Below are positions 59,987-64,000 of a DNA stretch of 64,000 nucleotides, in pieces. The first letter of the stretch is position 1. Each line of letters begins with the position of its first letter. The DNA is from Lathyrus oleraceus (taxonomy: Eukaryota; Streptophyta; Magnoliopsida; Fabales; Fabaceae), in the NCBI RefSeq assembly GCF_024323335.1, contig NC_066583.1:362553377-362617376 (forward strand), written 5' to 3'. The notes under the pieces were generated by a model. The model searched no databases and was not told the DNA's origin. It worked only from the letters and a program-made list of their open reading frames with translations. A program made the position numbers and the translations under genes.

Positions 59987-61787
59987 TGATAACACGAAAT
60001 TATATCACATTTTAAGACTTAATTCAATTAGATTATATTATCATTTACTTTCGGTTTACTGCATTTTATGGGATATTACGTGGTATTTTCTTCCTAATTG
60101 TCGCAGGTAGTCTATTTTGAAGAACAAGTGAAAATGGAAGAAAAGGAGGTGTAAAAAGGAATAAAAAGGAAACAAATAACAAAGACCAAGCCCAGCCCAA
60201 AGAAAGTGCACGTTATGACTGTGACGGGCGTCACAAGGGTTGTGACGAGCGTCACACTAAAAGCACTCCTGTGACGGGCGTCACAAGGGTTGTGACGAGC
60301 GTCACACTAAAAGCACTCCTGTGACGAGCGTCACACATGGTGTGACGAACGTCACACCAGTCCTCTATATTTTTGGCGCAAGGAACTCAACTGACCACGT
60401 TGAAAGCTATTTCCACGCACGCTTAACCCTCGGAACGAGACCACGCACACGGAAACCCTTGAAAAGCAGTTACACCAGCAGCTGTATAAATAGCAGCTAA
60501 TTGGGAAGTTTCAAAGCCCGGTTTTTCCACGCTCATATTGCCGAAGCTCTGCCAAATTTTCTTGTCACACCTTTTGCTTATTTTTTCCTTTCCAGCACTT
60601 AACATTGTTTATTTTATTTATTTCTTTTGCAAGCTTTACATTCTTTTTCCCTTGCAAAATTTACCTTTCCCGTTTCAGCTTCTAGATATTTTTCGCATAA
60701 TAGTTTCTACGCCGGAAACTATTGTGCAACTTTATACTGGATTTAACCTTACGTTATATTCCAGTTTTATTTCCTTGATTTAATTTACTGTTTAATTGAA
60801 GAATCCAAGAACAAATCCTACCGGCTTGTGGTGGAGTGTTCAAGACTATTGTATTACGCATTCAGGTTCTTCAATCATTATTTAATATTTTGTTTTATTA
60901 TTTATCTATATTATCTGCCTGGAATGAGTCTGTTTATGCATGATATAAATTCTTATTTGTTTAGCATGTCTGGCTAATTTGCCTAGGTATCGGTATGTAA
61001 AGTAAGCAGAATAAGGGATCAAGACTGAGTCGGTCTATCTAAACTTAAAATCAAAATCAATCTTTTTACGGTCTCAACTTACAGGTTTAATAACAAGATT
61101 TTTTACAAAAGTAAAAGACATAAAGAAGTTAAAATCAATAGAGCGAGAGTTTGAGATTTTAACTGGACAGTGTAAGTTAGGCATTAATTCTAGATCAGGG
61201 CGAGAGCAAGTTTTAGAGTTAATTAAATTCTGACCTTTTCCAAAAAGTATTTTTAAAGATTGAATGTGAGGACGAGAGTTAAGCATTTGGATTTAATTAT
61301 ATAACCTAAGTCAACAGAGCGAGAGTTTGAGATAAGGGTGTTTAAAACGGTCAGTATTTTCTTAAAAAGAGTTTCTGCAACTTTATTGCTTTCAAAATAT
61401 GGTTTTTGACTTAATTATAAGTGACAGCAACATTAATATAAAATCATGGTTTATTCAACAGAGCGAGAGTTTGAGATAGAACCTTTAACCAATAAAGTTA
61501 ACCGAAACGATTCATTTTAAAACCAAGAAGCCGACAAAGACTTGATTCCCTAGTTTTGACGAACTACATACCGATATCCGTTTTATTAATATTTAATCTA
61601 GATATTAGTTCAGCTCTTAGTTTTTTCCCCAAACAATCAAACATTTTCACCTTAGATTTACGTAGTAACCTTAGATAACGGTATATCGATTCATAAGTCC
61701 CCGTGGGATCGATATCTTTTAAAACTACGCGATAGAACTGTGCACTTGCAGTTTGTATCCCAAATTCGACTCATAAAGTCGCGATCA
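59987..61787 (+). repeat. 3' LTR of element B
   Basis: Same length as the 5' LTR with four differences seen by eye. Palindrome array at 60221-60355, TATA box at 60485-60493. Confidence 0.97.
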
Positions 61788-61993
61788 GAAATTATGTGAT
61801 ATACTTTGAATTGTGATATTGAGAAAAATAAAATTTATAATTTGAAGATTGGATTTGACATTCAATAGTCTACCACATTCTTAATTTCTCAACAAATTTT
61901 AAGCATTTGTATCTTTCACCATAGTTTGTTGGTGAAAGGTGTTTGTAAATAGAAAATGGTGCACTTTCTAGGTTTTGTGAGGTTCATCATAGT
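61788..61993 (+). repeat. Sirevirus-like LTR fragment, right of element B
   Basis: Continues the LTR cut at 48022 (GAAATTATGTGATATACTTT) and matches about 29836-30040. Ends at GTTCATCATAG, where hAT-like sequence starts. Confidence 0.88.
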
Positions 61994-64000
61994 TAGAGTC
62001 GGCCCAATCAAACCAGAGACCCTGATCTAATTCAAAAAATAGGCCTAAATAAAAAATGCACATTTACTGATTAAAAATGACGTACCAAAAATATAATTAT
62101 ATATTAACTAAATGGATCACCAAAAAACTCAAAGTAATGTTTAAACTATAAATAACATTTCATACAGCTTAAAGTTTCTAAATACTTAAAAAGAGCATTC
62201 CTCCTAACACTTTTTAAAGCAAATTCATCAACTAGGTCTTCATATTTTATTGTCTCTAAAAGATCATTTTCAACAACTATCAATGTCAATCCATTAATCG
62301 TTTCTTGTAACATGGTAGACCGCAATTAATTCTTTAACAACTTCAATTTTAAAAAAATCTATTTCCGCATAAGCAATTGTCACTGGAATAATTAATAAAA
62401 TTCTATATGCAATAAATGTGTTAGGAAAACAATCCAATCCTTTCGAAAATAATAATATATCAGTAGATCTTACAATATCTTCAAGCAACATTACTCTAAG
62501 TAACTTTAACTCCGCAAAAAATTCATTGCCATCAATATCTGATTGCTCATTATGTTTCAATACCTGTTCAAAGTTACTAGAACAAGACTTCAAAGTTGCA
62601 TCATCCAATTATTGTAACTTGTTAGAAGTATACAAGAAACCAAAAATACTTTCATACTCTTTGTATTGCTCAAGTCTCCTATTCGGAGAAACAACAACTT
62701 GATCAACAAGGTAGAGAAAATAATTAACCCTAAAAGATTCTTCTTCAAATAGATTGACTGATGGGGTATTCAAATTCTCATAAAAATGCCTTTTTTATTT
62801 TAATTATATGCATTTGAGGAAATGTTGGAGAGATATTCAATTCAACCGCAATTTCCTTAGCATTAATCAATGCCTTATAAAAACCTGTTTCTCTATATCC
62901 CTCAAAAAATAAAACCAATCCCTTTACTTTTTCTATAGCAACATCAATAAGCATATCCTTTTCGTGTAAAAGCTTACTAACATAATTAATTGCATATAAT
63001 ATTTCAAACCAAATAATTATAGCCATCAAAAACTCAAAATCACCAAGCTCATTTATTTCTAAGGATTTTGCTTCATTTTGTATTTTAGGATCGAGATCAT
63101 TTTCTGACACTTCAAGTAAAACTTCTGTAAAATCAGACATTCGAGTTCTTAGAGATTTGAAACTTTCTCCCGACTCTCCCAAAGAATGGATGATAATGAT
63201 TTTGGAGTCAACCATTTTACATTATCTTTAAAAAATTCCCATATCTTAGTTGAATTGGCAAAAATTGTATAGATGTGTTGAACAACTCGAAAAAATTCCT
63301 AGCTTTATTACAAGAGTTATTCATATCATACAATGACAAATTAAGACTATGACAATCACAAGGAGTATAGAAGGATCTCGGATTTATGTCTAAAAATCTC
63401 TTTTTTACACCTTGATGCTTTCCTTTCATATTTGACCCATTATCATAACATTGTCCTCTCACATCAAATGGGTCGAGACCAAGTTATTTCAATTCATTTT
63501 GTAAAACATCAAAAAACTCTTGACAAGTTGTACTATTCACATTCAAAAATCCTAAAAATGATTCCTCGATGCTAACAGAAGTTGAAGAAACATCCACATA
63601 TCTTATTATCAAAGACATTTGATCTTGGTGACTAACATCAGAAGTATAATCAAGTATTACTGAGAAATATTTTGCTTGTTTGATTTTACTAATGATTTCA
63701 ATTTTAAATGCATAATCAAGCAATGAAATCAATGAATTTAGTATTTTGTGTCAAGATAATGAACGTGAACTTTTTGAGTTGTAACATGTCTAACATGTTC
63801 TTGGATAATTGGGTCAAATTCAACCAACATTTCAATCAAACCCAAAAAGTTGTCATTGCTATCTTTGTACAATTTCTCTTTAGAATCACGAAAGGTCAAA
63901 TTATGTTTAGCAAGAAATTTCACTATTGAAATAACTATTTTTAAAAAATCCAGTGATCATTTTCTTACTCAGTTAATCTTTGAGTCATTTTATCAATAGT
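61994..64000 (-). mobile_element. hAT DNA transposon, left end and transposase, runs off the window
   Basis: The LTR match stops at about 61993 and the next bases, TAGAGTCGGCCC, look like a decayed hAT terminal repeat (compare CAGGGCCGGCCC, from memory). A minus-strand hAT transposase remnant fills the rest. The other end and the 8-bp duplication are outside the window. Confidence 0.6.
62146..64000 (-). pseudogene. hAT transposase, TTF/ZMYM-like type, 5' part outside window, broken
   Basis: On the minus strand, from the right edge: KFLAKHNLTFRDSKEKLYKD; KYFSVILDYTSDVSHQDQMS (63600-63680); a frame change; MRGQCYDNGSNMKGKHQGVK and YTPCDCHSLNLSLYDM (63330-63462); EINELGDFEFLMAIIIWFEI (62995-63070); FIAYRILLIIPVTIAYAEID (62365-62425), the C-terminal hAT dimerisation region; then, after a frameshift at about 62310, LQETINGLTLIVENDLLETI and the end CMKCYL with the stop at 62146. 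At least three frameshifts or stops make it inactive. This type occurs widely in plants as 'zinc finger MYM-type 1-like' transposase. Confidence 0.8.

Larger units (their letters stand above)
48023..61787 (+). mobile_element. Element B: complete Athila-lineage LTR retrotransposon with two extra genes
   Basis: A 13,765-bp element with two 1,801-bp LTRs (48023-49823 and 59987-61787) beginning TGATAACACG and ending GCGATCA, flanked by the duplication GAAAT (48018-48022, 61788-61792). I count four LTR differences (48864/60828, 48899/60863, 48908/60872, 49738/61702), or 0.22%. It has a tRNA-Asp primer site, an intact gag-pol, two intact paralogous genes after pol, two hairpin-plus-purine-tract modules, and palindrome arrays in the LTR and before ORF3. 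It appears complete and recent. Removing it restores the LTR sequence TTTTGAGAAAT-TATGTGATATAC seen at about 29833. Confidence 0.97.

Overview
This is plant nuclear DNA made almost entirely of transposable elements; I see no ordinary host gene. The evidence is two Athila-lineage Ty3/gypsy retrotransposons primed by tRNA-Asp, a Tat-lineage gypsy remnant with an antisense ORF, Sirevirus-like and other Ty1/copia remnants, a plant-type hAT transposase remnant, and AT-rich filler between them. A large-genome eudicot, possibly a legume of the pea/vetch type, is my best guess from the element mix; no marker gene proves it.

Layout. 1-6.7 kb: debris of a copia element (1.4-5.3 kb, itself split by reversed LTR fragments and a (TA)n palindrome), then the RT/RNase H part of an old Tat-lineage gypsy pol. 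6,689-18,183: element A, a complete Athila-lineage element (1,167-bp LTRs, TSD GTATG) inserted inside the integrase zinc finger of the Tat element. 18.2-22.2 kb: rest of the Tat integrase and its antisense ORF. 23-25.7 kb: an LTR-like repeat with a 416-bp tandem duplication. 25.7-28.6 kb: AT-rich, no gene. 28.65-34.5 kb: a 2.9-kb tandem duplication of a truncated copia/Sirevirus-like structure. 34.5-37.5 kb: 46-bp and 26-bp minisatellites, an old Athila-type LTR with a decayed primer site, and an LTR-like promoter. 37,492-47,820: element C, an old Sirevirus-like copia on the minus strand (TSD CTAAC). 48,023-61,787: element B, a second complete Athila-lineage element (1,801-bp LTRs, TSD GAAAT) inserted in a further copy of the 29-kb LTR. 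61,994-64,000: a hAT element running off the right edge.

Elements A and B look potentially active. Their LTR pairs differ by about 3/1,167 and 4/1,801 bases, and each has one uninterrupted gag-pol frame (1,823 and 1,796 codons) with all catalytic residues. Downstream of pol they carry unrelated extra genes: A has one, with its own leader and probable intron; B has two paralogues, the second behind its own TATA box.

The most unusual signal is shared by several unrelated elements. Each family carries its own short palindrome, arranged in pairs. In four families the two members are 21 bp apart (one pair in element B is 20); in element A they are 18-19 bp apart. Three-pair arrays recur upstream of promoters or extra genes. 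Two conserved RNA hairpins just after the pol stop codon, with compensatory base changes between A and B, are a second undescribed-looking feature.
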